From: Bacillus sp. Marseille-P3661
GTDB lineage: Bacteria; Bacillota; Bacilli; Bacillales; Bacillaceae_J
Direction: 5' to 3'
Assembly: GCF_900240995.1 (NCBI RefSeq)
Contig: NZ_LT965956.1
Location: 310,001 to 374,000, forward strand
Length of the DNA: 64,000 bases
Each line of letters starts with the position of its first letter. The stretch's first letter is position 1. Shown piece by piece: positions 34,345 through 43,721 of this stretch. Position numbers and translations under genes: made by a program. The notes under the pieces are model-generated. The model ran no database searches. It saw only the letters and a program-made list of their open reading frames with translations, and had not been told where the DNA came from.

Positions 34345-36132
34345 TTAAAGTCTCGAAAACTCCTTCACTAATTCATCAAATCGCTTTAAAGCATTCTCGA
34401 TAGGTTCAGGCGTTGTTAAATCCACGCCGGTCTTTTTTAACAACTCCAACGGATAGTCCGAACTTCCGCTCTTTAAAAATTCCAAATATGATTTTGTTGT
34501 TTCTTCATCACCTTCAAATATCTGCGTTGCTAGTTGAATAGCAGAAGCAAATCCAGTCGCATATTTGTACACATAAAATGGACGATAGAAATGTGGAATC
34601 CTTGACCAGCCAAATTTTACTTCCTCATCGAACACGATTGTATCTCCGTTATATTCTCTAAATAAGGTTTCATACGTTTTACTAAATACATCTACATTTA
34701 ACGGAAGGCCTTCCTCAGCCATTTCATGTGTTTTCTTTTCAAATTCTGCGAACATAACTTGAGTAAAAAATGTGCCTTTATACTGATCGATAAAATGGTT
34801 TACTAAATGCTTGCGTATATCTTCATTCTTTTCTGTTTTTAAAAGGTATTGGATTAATAAAATTTCATTAACTGTTGAAGCTACTTCTGCAACAAAAATA
34901 CTATAACGTGCTGTAATTTGCGGCTGGTGCTGTGAGCTGAGTTTACTATGAACACCATGGCCGCATTCATGAACTAATGTGAATAAGCTATCTAAATTAT
35001 CTTGATGATTTAAAAGAATATACGGATGAACACCATATACCCCAAGATTATAAGCGCCCGAGCGTTTACCAGGTGTTTCACGTACATCAATATACCGACC
35101 TTGCTTAAATTCCTTTAAGAGGTCAATATAATCTTCTCCAAGCGGAGCTAAAGCTTTGCACATTGTTTCATATGCATCTTCATATGGGATCACTTGCTTT
35201 ACGCCACTTACGAGTGGAACACTCAAATCATATTGTCTCAGTTCGTCTAGATTTAATTTTGCTTTTCTAATCTCAGTATAGTGGTGCAGTGAACCGATAT
35301 TATTTTTCGTCGTTTGGATAAGATTTTCATAAACTTCTTTTGGAACGTTATCGCCAAACAAAGCTTTCTCCAACGCTGATGGATATTGACGAATTCTAGA
35401 AGTTGTCACATTATTTTTGATTGCAGCAGAAAGTGTAGATGCAATAGAATTCTTTAATTGTAGATAAGGCTTATAATATGCTTTATATGCTTCCCTCCGT
35501 TTTTCACGGTCCTCATCTTCAATTAATTTTGCATACATTCCTCTTGTAAGCTCGACTTTTTCCCCGTCATCGCCAGTTACTTCTCCAAACTTAATGTCCG
35601 CATTATTAATCATCCCAAATGTAGTACTAGGTGCAGAGAGGGCCTCACCTAACTGCGACATAATTTCTTCCTGATCTTTTGTTAGCACATGTGGCTTATA
35701 GCGGAAAGATTCAAGTAGATCTTCTTTGAAATAATCTAAGCCTTTCTCAGAGTCTATGTATGCTTTTAACGTTTCTTCATCTAAACTTAATAAAAAAGGC
35801 ATAAAAAAGGATGTTGCTGCACTAACTTTTACACTTAGTTGTTTAACACGATCTAAATAGGACTGTGATACTGTATCCCTTGTATCCTCGTCTACCTTTA
35901 ACATCGCAAAGGCATATAATTTATTCAAAATAAATGATAACTCCTCCCGCTGTTTTAGGTATTGATACAAGGTCTGGCCATCATGAATTTCACCATCATA
36001 TTTTTTTAATGCCTGAGACATAGTATTAATTTGCTGATAATCTGTCTCCCATTTGGTAACATCAGAATAGATGTCTTCCAAATTCCATTTTTCTTGAACT
36101 GGTACCTCACTTCTTGCCGAGTATCTTTTCAT
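34345..36132 (-). CDS. pepF: Oligoendopeptidase F
   Basis: 595-residue zinc metallopeptidase of family M3B that cleaves short cytosolic peptides. The catalytic motif HECGH (in LVHECGHGVHSK) lies near residue 387, and a downstream Glu helix reads VAEVASTVNEILL, completing the HExxH...E zinc site. N-terminal region EKWNLEDIYSDVTKWE is typical of PepF. Length is as expected (about 600). ATG 36132 follows AAAGGAG. It is a single gene, convergent with nikR, and unrelated to the catabolic islands as far as the sequence shows. Confidence 0.96.
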   Translation of the reverse strand: MKRYSARSEVPVQEKWNLEDIYSDVTKWETDYQQINTMSQALKKYDGEIHDGQTLYQYLKQREELSFILNKLYAFAMLKVDEDTRDTVSQSYLDRVKQLSVKVSAATSFFMPFLLSLDEETLKAYIDSEKGLDYFKEDLLESFRYKPHVLTKDQEEIMSQLGEALSAPSTTFGMINNADIKFGEVTGDDGEKVELTRGMYAKLIEDEDREKRREAYKAYYKPYLQLKNSIASTLSAAIKNNVTTSRIRQYPSALEKALFGDNVPKEVYENLIQTTKNNIGSLHHYTEIRKAKLNLDELRQYDLSVPLVSGVKQVIPYEDAYETMCKALAPLGEDYIDLLKEFKQGRYIDVRETPGKRSGAYNLGVYGVHPYILLNHQDNLDSLFTLVHECGHGVHSKLSSQHQPQITARYSIFVAEVASTVNEILLIQYLLKTEKNEDIRKHLVNHFIDQYKGTFFTQVMFAEFEKKTHEMAEEGLPLNVDVFSKTYETLFREYNGDTIVFDEEVKFGWSRIPHFYRPFYVYKYATGFASAIQLATQIFEGDEETTKSYLEFLKSGSSDYPLELLKKTGVDLTTPEPIENALKRFDELVKEFSRL

Positions 36133-36283
36133 GTATAAACTCCTTTGACAAATATTTTAAAAAACAACACAATAAAGACAATACTAAAATATATTCGAAA
36201 CTACTCTATTGAAACCCTTTTACAAGAAGAAAAAGAAATAATTATTCACTTTCTTATTTAACCTAGAAAAGGACGTGTAAACA

Positions 36284-37069
36284 TTGGCCATTACATTACC
36301 ACATATCGAAGATTCTAATACTACACTGTATTTTCCCCCAAAGGGAGAATTCGAAACGTTCACTGATGAATCACACTATGAGGAAAAAGTTAGAGAATGG
36401 GGATTATCTACCACAAAAGAAGTTAAAAGGGAATTTTGGTATAAAGAAAGAACACACCAACGCCTTGTTAGGATCAAAGGATATGAGATATATGGTGACA
36501 CAAACGAGGGAAATACAATTGTGATCGAATTTCAAGATGGAAACCTAAGCTGTATTCATCCAGCCTATCTAAAAGAAATGCAATCACCAAGTTTCACAAA
36601 AGGTGTATCAGCTACTGATCAAACTCCGGCCTTAACTTCATCAGATAAGCAGGAAAAACCTGTTACTAAAGAAACGGAAAAATCGGAAACAAAAGAACAG
36701 AAAAAGAAAACAGCCATAAAAGATAAACAACCTAAGATAGAGCTTCCAGAAGACAAAGTGCATTTCACCGCAGTTGTGAAACAACTTGCACTAAGCTGGA
36801 ACAATTTCAATGAGGAAAATGATGAAGTTGTCGTGTTAGAAAATGTAGTTATTCAACAAGAAAACCCAATCGAAGTGGGACTAGCGTGGTGCTCTCATAC
36901 TAAAACATTGAAAAAATATGAATTACAACCTAATGATACCCTTGAGTTTGATGGGAAAATTGTAAAAAAGCGATTACCAAAGGGTAAAGATGTCGAGGAT
37001 GAGTCATTATTAATTGATGTTCCTGTTCCGTATAAAGTCAACAATCCATCTAAAATAATGAAAAGTTAA
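36284..37069 (+). CDS. Unrecognised 261-residue protein with a charged low-complexity linker
   Basis: Starts with TTG at 36284 after AAAAGGACG. Two predicted compact parts are seen. Residues 1-105 (PPKGEFETFTDESHYEEKV, YKERTHQRLVRIKGYEIY, IEFQDGNLSCIHPAYL) look like a small beta-rich domain. Residues about 165-250 (FTAVVKQLALSWNNFNEEN, DEVVVLENVVI, KYELQPNDTLEFDGKIVKKR) look like another beta domain. They are joined by a Lys/Glu/Thr-rich linker of about 50 residues. There is no signal peptide and there are no membrane segments, so it is cytosolic. It is divergent from pepF and followed by a hairpin. I recognise no family. Confidence 0.75.
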   Translation: MAITLPHIEDSNTTLYFPPKGEFETFTDESHYEEKVREWGLSTTKEVKREFWYKERTHQRLVRIKGYEIYGDTNEGNTIVIEFQDGNLSCIHPAYLKEMQSPSFTKGVSATDQTPALTSSDKQEKPVTKETEKSETKEQKKKTAIKDKQPKIELPEDKVHFTAVVKQLALSWNNFNEENDEVVVLENVVIQQENPIEVGLAWCSHTKTLKKYELQPNDTLEFDGKIVKKRLPKGKDVEDESLLIDVPVPYKVNNPSKIMKS

Positions 37070-37086
37070 TAATTTTAGGACTATTA

Positions 37087-37133
37087 CTTAAGAGACGAGT
37101 TCAAATCAGAATTCGTCTCCTTAACTTTTATTT
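37087..37133. terminator. Intrinsic terminator after the 261-aa gene
   Basis: CTTAAGAGACGA ... TCGTCTCCTTAA stem followed by CTTTTATTT on the plus strand. It may also serve the converging adenine deaminase gene. Confidence 0.75.
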
Positions 37134-37172
37134 ACTACAAGTCTACCCTCTACTTCAGAGCTAGTAAACAAT

Positions 37173-39020
37173 TTAAGACTTATATTTAGCTGTTGGATCA
37201 TCCTTGTACAAAGTAACAAATTTAAAGCCATCACTTGTGACCTTCACTAAGCCCTTATCAGAAATTCGCAGCGTTGGAATAACAACAAGTGCCAGTAAGG
37301 AAAGTGTCATAAAGGCGTAATTTAAGTTACATCCCACTGCTTTTAAAGCAGCACTTACAGCCGCTGATTGATCGGCCACGACTTCATAGCTTTCCATGGA
37401 CATTAACCCAGCAACTGGTAACCGGAGCTGCGTTGTTGTTCCATCTTCCATGACAACAACAATGCCACCGTTCAAATCTATTACAGTATTACCTGCCTTG
37501 ACCATTAGCTCATCGTTATTACCAATAACCAGTAAATTATGTGAATCGTGAGCAACTGTCATCGCGACTGCTGCTGGTTTCGTAAGTCCGACCCCAGAAA
37601 GTAAGCCTAAATTTATAGTTCCTTTTCCAGAATGACGTTCTACGACCGCTATTTTACATAAGTTATTGCTTTCGTTAATACATAGTTGATTTTCATATAC
37701 CGGAACACTTACAAAAACTTCCTTTGTTTCTACACTATTTTCAATTAACTGAATCGCACGGACATCAATCAATCCAGCAGAGATAGGAGCTGGTATCACG
37801 AATTCTTGTTTCACCAATGATCGGTTGATATGAACAGATTGCAAAGCGGCTTTGGGGTAATGATAAGTCGGCATTTGCACAGTCATTTTACCGTTTTCAG
37901 CCACTACCTGCCCTGCTGCGATTGTCATCGAAACTTTAACATTAGCAAGATCTCCATCTAGTAAAATAATATCAGCATTCGAAGCCGGTGTCACAGTTCC
38001 TATATCTCGAGATATCCCAAAGCGCTCTGCTGTGTTAATTGTAGCCATTTGAAATGCAACAACTGGCGGTACACCTTGAGCAATTGCATGCCGAACCACA
38101 AAGTCCATATGTCCTTCTTGTACTAATGATTCTGCATTACGGTCGTCTGTTACAAGCATTAATCGTCGCGGATCAATTTTCCGTTCTGTGTAAGCCTTTA
38201 TCGTTTTCTCCACATCATGCCAGGCCGAACCACGGCGCATCATCGCATACATACCTAATCGAACTCGTTCGATTACGTCCTCGATTTTAGTTAATTCATG
38301 ATCACTAGTAATACCTGCAGCCGCATATGCATTAATTTTCCAATCATCGACAGGCCAAGTAAAATGCCCATCAATCACGCGACCGGCTCTTAGTGATGAT
38401 TGAATTTCCCCCATCATCACTTCGTCACCAAAAACGACACCTGGGAAGTTCATCACTTCTCCGAGGGAAATCACATCCGGTCCCCAAGTCATCATCTCTC
38501 TTATATCATCAGGGCCAAATAACGCCCCAGGTGTTTCAAACCCCAAACTGCTGGCTGGCACACAAGATGCAATAGCCATATAAGCCGACAATGGAGTCAT
38601 TCTTCCTTCCTCAAGCATCATCTTTAGACCATCCTTACCTAGAACATTCGCAATTTCATGTGCGTCATAAAAAATGCCTGTAGTTCCGTGCGGTAAAATT
38701 GCTTTGGCAAATTGAGAGACAGTAAGTTGACTACTTTCAACATGACAATGCCCATCCAAAAGTCCCGGTGCTATATACGCCCCATCAGCATCAATAATCT
38801 TAGTTTCCTCTCCAATCATAGGTGCAACATCAAAACCAACATAAGCAATTCTTGAGCCTTGTACAGCAATTGAAATTCTTTCTACGACCTCACCCGAACA
38901 AACATTCACCAATTTACCATTACGAATAACAAGTGTAGCTGCTAGATCTCCTCTAGCTGTTGCGACTAGTTTTGGAACAACATCCGCTAACAATTCTCGA
39001 GGAAAAGCTCCATTTCCCAT
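37173..39020 (-). CDS. ade: Adenine deaminase
   Basis: 615-residue amidohydrolase-superfamily enzyme converting adenine to hypoxanthine and ammonia in purine salvage. The metal site begins GLLDGHCHVESSQLT; further motifs are YDAHEIANVLG, VIDGHFTW, TSDHELT and LVTDDRNAESL, all characteristic of Ade/AdeC. Length matches the family. ATG 39020 follows GGGGGATG. It stands alone between the unknown gene and a DMT permease. I looked for a purine riboswitch in the 200-bp upstream gap and saw none. Confidence 0.96.
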   Translation of the reverse strand: MGNGAFPRELLADVVPKLVATARGDLAATLVIRNGKLVNVCSGEVVERISIAVQGSRIAYVGFDVAPMIGEETKIIDADGAYIAPGLLDGHCHVESSQLTVSQFAKAILPHGTTGIFYDAHEIANVLGKDGLKMMLEEGRMTPLSAYMAIASCVPASSLGFETPGALFGPDDIREMMTWGPDVISLGEVMNFPGVVFGDEVMMGEIQSSLRAGRVIDGHFTWPVDDWKINAYAAAGITSDHELTKIEDVIERVRLGMYAMMRRGSAWHDVEKTIKAYTERKIDPRRLMLVTDDRNAESLVQEGHMDFVVRHAIAQGVPPVVAFQMATINTAERFGISRDIGTVTPASNADIILLDGDLANVKVSMTIAAGQVVAENGKMTVQMPTYHYPKAALQSVHINRSLVKQEFVIPAPISAGLIDVRAIQLIENSVETKEVFVSVPVYENQLCINESNNLCKIAVVERHSGKGTINLGLLSGVGLTKPAAVAMTVAHDSHNLLVIGNNDELMVKAGNTVIDLNGGIVVVMEDGTTTQLRLPVAGLMSMESYEVVADQSAAVSAALKAVGCNLNYAFMTLSLLALVVIPTLRISDKGLVKVTSDGFKFVTLYKDDPTAKYKS

Positions 39021-39222
39021 CCGTTCATCCCCCTGAAATACAAAGTAATAAAAATCAAAGGTCTTACCTCTTACCTATTATTGCCTACATTTTTACTGGT
39101 AACAGTATATATTAGTGTACGTTCAATTTTCGATAAACAGTATTTTCATAATAAATTATTTTTTAATAAGTCCGTTTATAAAAAAACACTATTAGAATCG
39201 GTGAAGGGATCACGTTGATGTG

Positions 39223-40161
39223 TTATAACAATATCAAACTGATACCAAGTAAGACTGTAATAATACCAATAACCGTAATCTTTGTGATACCTTCTTGATT
39301 TTTTAAAAAAAAGTAGCTTATAGGTGTTACAATAACAGGAGTTGATAATGTAATTAAATTAGCTATCGAAACAGGAATGTAAAACATAGAGCCAATTAGT
39401 AAACATTGTCCTATTATGGTGAAAATACCACTCAAGACAAAATATAATGCACCGTTTCGCTTAAAAGCAGCTTTCTTTTTTACTACTTTCCTCGTTTGAG
39501 GATTAAGCACTACATGACTCACAACCCCAATACAAGCACCAATGAATGCACCCAAAATTGGCTCATTCCACTCACTGACACCAGCTCCTCTAAGCACATT
39601 TCCGATGGCATATGAAATCCCACTCAGCAAGGCTACAGTTATTGATGAGCGAAACAATTTGGATGGAAATACCCTTTTTTTTGAAAGTTGTTTATCATAT
39701 GTAGCGGCTGTTTCATCAATGCTATTAAATGATTTAGGCTTATAATTAACTAAAGAAAGACCTATTAAGATAAAAATTATACATACTAAATCAAATAATC
39801 CCAGTTTTTCATCCAGAAACATCCAAGCAATGATGAAAGTAAATAAAGGATTACTAACCTGAAAAGAACTGGCTTTTGCTGGACCTAATTTAATAATGGA
39901 CGTGAAAAACAAAAAGCGTCCCAGGTATGTGGAGAAAAAGCCACCTAATAAAAACAAAATAAAGCCAAGATTATCCCACTGAAGACTCTCTGTTCTAAAA
40001 AAGAAAAGATGAATCCCAAAAAGGAAAAATGAAAATACAACATTAACGAAAACAGAGATAAGAAAACCATAATTTAAATCCATTTTCTTAGAACCGATAT
40101 TTGTAACAATTATGTTTGCTGAGAACAAAAATAGTGCTAAAATTGCAAAAATTTCCCCCAT
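39223..40161 (-). CDS. DMT-superfamily (EamA) permease
   Basis: 312 residues with about 10 hydrophobic helices in two repeats. The first EamA half contains LGRFLFFTSIIKLGPAKASS and VSNPLFTFIIAWMFLDEKLG; the second contains GQCLLIGSMFYIPVSIANL. ATG 40161 follows TAGGAGG. The gene is single. Such permeases export metabolites or amino acids or import other solutes; the substrate cannot be inferred. Confidence 0.88.
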   Translation of the reverse strand: MGEIFAILALFLFSANIIVTNIGSKKMDLNYGFLISVFVNVVFSFFLFGIHLFFFRTESLQWDNLGFILFLLGGFFSTYLGRFLFFTSIIKLGPAKASSFQVSNPLFTFIIAWMFLDEKLGLFDLVCIIFILIGLSLVNYKPKSFNSIDETAATYDKQLSKKRVFPSKLFRSSITVALLSGISYAIGNVLRGAGVSEWNEPILGAFIGACIGVVSHVVLNPQTRKVVKKKAAFKRNGALYFVLSGIFTIIGQCLLIGSMFYIPVSIANLITLSTPVIVTPISYFFLKNQEGITKITVIGIITVLLGISLILL

Positions 40162-40359
40162 ACCTAACCTCCTATTCTATGTATGTGCTTGGTTTATCTA
40201 CTCCATTTACTTACATTCGCTACAAAATTATTTTTTACAGCCTACTAGCTACCTTACCATGTTTTGCGATTTCTAGTCTATTAACAACTATTGCTGGGGT
40301 AATCTATTTATTCAGTCTGTTATAATTATATATTAATTTATAAGCAATCTTCATATCGA

Positions 40360-40416
40360 AAAAAACAAATAAAATAGCCATTATACCAGATTAATCTTTT
40401 TGGTATATTGGCTATT
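40360..40416 (-). terminator. Intrinsic terminator of the Tad operon
   Basis: AATAGCCA-TATACCA ... TGGTATA-TGGCTATT stem followed by TTATTTGTTTTTTT on the minus strand, 22 bp after tadC. Confidence 0.85.
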
Positions 40417-40438
40417 AAATACTTAGAGATCGCTAATC

Positions 40439-41371
40439 TTATAAAAACTGTGTAACTAAATTAACAATTACAGGTCCAATCAGAACAATAAACAAAGTAG
40501 GAAATATAAATAATACCATTGGAATAAGCATTTTCACTGGAGCTTTCATGGCTTTTTCTTTAGCTGCAAATCGTTGTTTTTCTCGAATCCTTGTTGTTTG
40601 TGTCCGTAATACTTTACTCATTCCAATACCCATTTGATCTGCTTGAATAATTGAATTCATCACACTTCTAAAGAAATCCGAAGGAACACGTTCTCTTAAT
40701 TCAATAAATGCTTGTCGTCGAGATTTACCTAGTTTCATATCTTCCAACGCAGATAAAAATTCGGCTGATAAAGGGGTATTCATTTGCCCACATACCTTTT
40801 TTAGTGCTCCATCCAGTCCCATTCCAGCTTCAATTGAAACATTTAACATATCAAAAAAGTCAGGCATCGCTTTTTCAATCATTTTAATTCGTACCTTACT
40901 TTTGGCAGTTAAATAATAATTTGTATATACATAGGTGAACAATGCGCTGATACCAGATAGTACAACAACTTTTAACTTTTCGTCAGATGTTGGAAGAAAC
41001 ATAGCTATAAAAAGTGAAAACATAACAAGAGGTAGAGCGTATTGAAGTAAAACAAAATCTCCTGCAGATAATCCAAATGGATAACCCGCTGCTTGAAGTT
41101 TTTTATCAATTTGCTCCATTCTTTGTTTTGGAAGTTTTCCTACAGTAAAATGACGGATTTTCAATACCATTGGACGAATCAATCGTTCATATAACGTTTT
41201 ATTTTGTATACTTTCTTTCTGTTCTTGCATATTTTGTTCATTATTATTTGTCAAAAGTGGAGCAAGACGTCGGTACATAATCATTTTATTTTTAAACAAT
41301 TGGAGAAGAAATAAATAGCCTATACTTGTAAAAAACAAGAAAGACATAAGCCATAATAGTGTATAAACCAT
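40439..41371 (-). CDS. tadC: Tad pilus inner-membrane platform protein TadC
   Basis: 310 residues, T2SS-F (GspF) domain, with terminal membrane helices around the cytoplasmic segment KAMPDFFDMLNVSIEAGMGL and QADQMGIGMSKVLRTQTTRI, both hallmarks of TadB/TadC proteins. ATG 41371 follows TTGAGGTG. It is the last gene of the Tad operon, just after tadB, and is followed by the operon terminator. Together with TadB it forms the membrane platform on which the ATPase acts to assemble Flp pili. Confidence 0.93.
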   Translation of the reverse strand: MVYTLLWLMSFLFFTSIGYLFLLQLFKNKMIMYRRLAPLLTNNNEQNMQEQKESIQNKTLYERLIRPMVLKIRHFTVGKLPKQRMEQIDKKLQAAGYPFGLSAGDFVLLQYALPLVMFSLFIAMFLPTSDEKLKVVVLSGISALFTYVYTNYYLTAKSKVRIKMIEKAMPDFFDMLNVSIEAGMGLDGALKKVCGQMNTPLSAEFLSALEDMKLGKSRRQAFIELRERVPSDFFRSVMNSIIQADQMGIGMSKVLRTQTTRIREKQRFAAKEKAMKAPVKMLIPMVLFIFPTLFIVLIGPVIVNLVTQFL

Positions 41372-41374
41372 GAT

Positions 41375-42340
41375 TTACACCTCAATCGTAACTACTTTTT
41401 GTATAAAGAACCACCCTAGTATCGCTGAAATGCTTCCGGCACCTAATAAAACCCAACCGAGTGGGTGTGATAACATTGGGTCAAAATAATCGGGATTCAT
41501 TACATTTAATAATAGACCTAATGCTACAGGTAATAACGTGATCACTAGTGCAGACATTCTCCCTTGTGACGTTAGTGCCTTTAATTCGTCCTTCATCCGT
41601 ACTCTTTCAGAGATAGTATCATGAATGGTTTCTAGAATGGTTACCAAGTTTCCACCGGTTGAACGTTGAATTAGTACTGCTGTTACAACAATTTCTAAAT
41701 CTTTATTTGGTAATCGGTGTAGAAGATTTTCAAATGCATTTTCAAGTGGAATTCCTAAATTTATTTCTTTTATTGTTTTTTGAAACTCCGTACCAATTGG
41801 ATCCGGCATTTCTTTTGAAACTAACTGCATGGCTTGCATAAAACTGAAACCTGATTTCATTCCTGATGCCATTGTTTCTAGGACTTGTGGAAGTTGTGCT
41901 GCACTAACAGCGATTCGAGCTGCTTTTTTCTGTCTCAAAACTATTGACGGAAGTACCCAAACAGTCAACGCTGCTATTATGGCTATCAATATATGAAACT
42001 TTAAAAGCAGTGTGCCGATCAAGGTTAAACCGAATAAACCTAACCGAATCGAAATAAATTCCTCTACCTTTAAAGGAAGTCCCGCACTTTCTAATTCATT
42101 TTCTAACTTGTAACGCTTATGATTGGATGTTTTGATATTTTTTGATAAAGTCTTAATCAATTCCTTAAATGGAGATTTCTGTTGGTCTTTAGGTTCTTTT
42201 TCAACGTTAACATCAGATTTTTTTGTATCTTTTAAGATCAATTGCTGTATTCTTCTTTTCACTTGCTGCTGCTTTTTTAAACGGTAAGTACCAATTAATG
42301 CAAAGCACAAAGTGGATAAAATAAATATAAAAATCAACAT
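41375..42340 (-). CDS. tadB: Tad pilus inner-membrane platform protein TadB
   Basis: 321 residues; T2SS-F domain with AAQLPQVLETMASGMKSGFS and VVTAVLIQRSTGGNLVTIL. Membrane helices lie at the N-terminus, in the middle and at the end. I choose ATG 42340, which lies 5 nt after the tadA stop with GGGGAGTG upstream; the GTG/ATG further upstream would overlap tadA without a proper ribosome site. It pairs with TadC. Confidence 0.93.
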   Translation of the reverse strand: MLIFIFILSTLCFALIGTYRLKKQQQVKRRIQQLILKDTKKSDVNVEKEPKDQQKSPFKELIKTLSKNIKTSNHKRYKLENELESAGLPLKVEEFISIRLGLFGLTLIGTLLLKFHILIAIIAALTVWVLPSIVLRQKKAARIAVSAAQLPQVLETMASGMKSGFSFMQAMQLVSKEMPDPIGTEFQKTIKEINLGIPLENAFENLLHRLPNKDLEIVVTAVLIQRSTGGNLVTILETIHDTISERVRMKDELKALTSQGRMSALVITLLPVALGLLLNVMNPDYFDPMLSHPLGWVLLGAGSISAILGWFFIQKVVTIEV

Positions 42341-42345
42341 CTGAA

Positions 42346-43692
42346 TCACTCCCCATTGAACCATTCAGCGGGCAACTCGTAACCATATTGTTCTAATTTA
42401 TCAGAGCAATAAGGACGAATACCGTTTGAAACATGTTTACCGATCACCTTACCATTTGAATCTGTACCTGTTTGTTTAAAGGAAAATAAATCTTGAAGGA
42501 CAATCGTTTCGCCCTCCATTCCAATAACTTCAGTAATGTTAACAATTTTACGACTGCCATCTTTTAATCTAGACTGTTGAATAATAAGGTCAATTGCACC
42601 AGCCATTTGCTCTCTGATTGCCCGAATGGGTAAATCCATACCCGCCATCAAAACCATCGTCTCTAATCGCGATAACATCTCACGTGGAGAATTGGAATGC
42701 CCTGTAGCTAATGAGCCATCATGGCCAGTATTCATGGCTTGCAACATATCTAGCGCTTCCCCACTGCGAACCTCACCTATTACAATTCGATCAGGTCTCA
42801 TCCGTAAAGAGTTTTTGACTAAATCTCGAATTGAAATAGCTCCTTTACCTTCGATATTTGGTGGACGTGTTTCTAGGGAAACAACATGATCTTGTGATAG
42901 CTGTAATTCTGCTGCGTCTTCTATCGTAACTATTCGTTCATCATCGGGAATAAAGGAAGATAAAACGTTGAGTAAACTTGTTTTACCACTCCCAGTACCA
43001 CCACTAATAAAAATATTAAATCTTGCTTTTACACAAGCATCAAGAAATTTAGACATATCCTCGGTTAAGGATTCAAACTGCACTAAATCAGCAATTTGGA
43101 GTCGGTTTTGCGGGAATTTCCGTATTGTTATAGACGGACCTACTAATGATAATGGTGGAATAATTGCATTTACCCTTGAACCATCAGGCAAACGTGCATC
43201 TACCATCGGACTGCTTTCATCAATCCTTCTTCCAAGAGGAGAAACTATTTTTTCAATAACCTGTAACACATGGTCATTATCACGAAAATAATAATCACTT
43301 AATACTAACTTTCCTTTTTTCTCTACGTAAATTTGATATGGACCATTAACCATAATTTCTGATACATCTGGATCATTTAGCAATGCTGTGATAGGTCCAT
43401 AACCAATTAGTTCATTTGAAACCATATCGATGATTTCTTTTTTTCCTTCAAAGGTTAACCGATCATTGCTTTCATTTAAAAATTTCATCGACTCGTTTTC
43501 AATTAATTGTTTTTGTTCTTCATCAGTTAAATTCGGTTTCTTTTTTAATTCAGTGATGATATGACTTTGCATCGCAATTTTAAGTTCAGATTCTTTTGGT
43601 ATACTTCCCTCTCTTTTTTGAGGTGAAGCACCTTCACTTCTACCTTCATTAAAAGAAGACGTTTTCTCATTTAGCCGTTTTAATAATGACAT
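42346..43692 (-). CDS. tadA: Tad pilus assembly ATPase TadA/CpaF
   Basis: 448-residue hexameric secretion ATPase. Walker A ISGGTGSGKTSLLN, Asp box VTIEDAAELQL, Walker B-like RPDRIVIGEVRSGEALDML and His box GHDGSLATGHSNSP are all present. The N-terminal helical domain precedes NDPDVSEIMVNGPYQIYVE. ATG 43692 follows CGGAGGGCGG. It powers Flp pilus extrusion and possibly retraction. Located between the CpaE-like and TadB genes in canonical Tad order. Confidence 0.96.
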   Translation of the reverse strand: MSLLKRLNEKTSSFNEGRSEGASPQKREGSIPKESELKIAMQSHIITELKKKPNLTDEEQKQLIENESMKFLNESNDRLTFEGKKEIIDMVSNELIGYGPITALLNDPDVSEIMVNGPYQIYVEKKGKLVLSDYYFRDNDHVLQVIEKIVSPLGRRIDESSPMVDARLPDGSRVNAIIPPLSLVGPSITIRKFPQNRLQIADLVQFESLTEDMSKFLDACVKARFNIFISGGTGSGKTSLLNVLSSFIPDDERIVTIEDAAELQLSQDHVVSLETRPPNIEGKGAISIRDLVKNSLRMRPDRIVIGEVRSGEALDMLQAMNTGHDGSLATGHSNSPREMLSRLETMVLMAGMDLPIRAIREQMAGAIDLIIQQSRLKDGSRKIVNITEVIGMEGETIVLQDLFSFKQTGTDSNGKVIGKHVSNGIRPYCSDKLEQYGYELPAEWFNGE

Positions 43693-43721
43693 TCTATTTC
43701 CGCCCTCCGAAAAACTGTTAA

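Noticed and set aside
39021-39222. Purine riboswitch upstream of adenine deaminase
   Set aside because: No conserved purine aptamer core (TATA...GTTTCTAC blocks) is visible.
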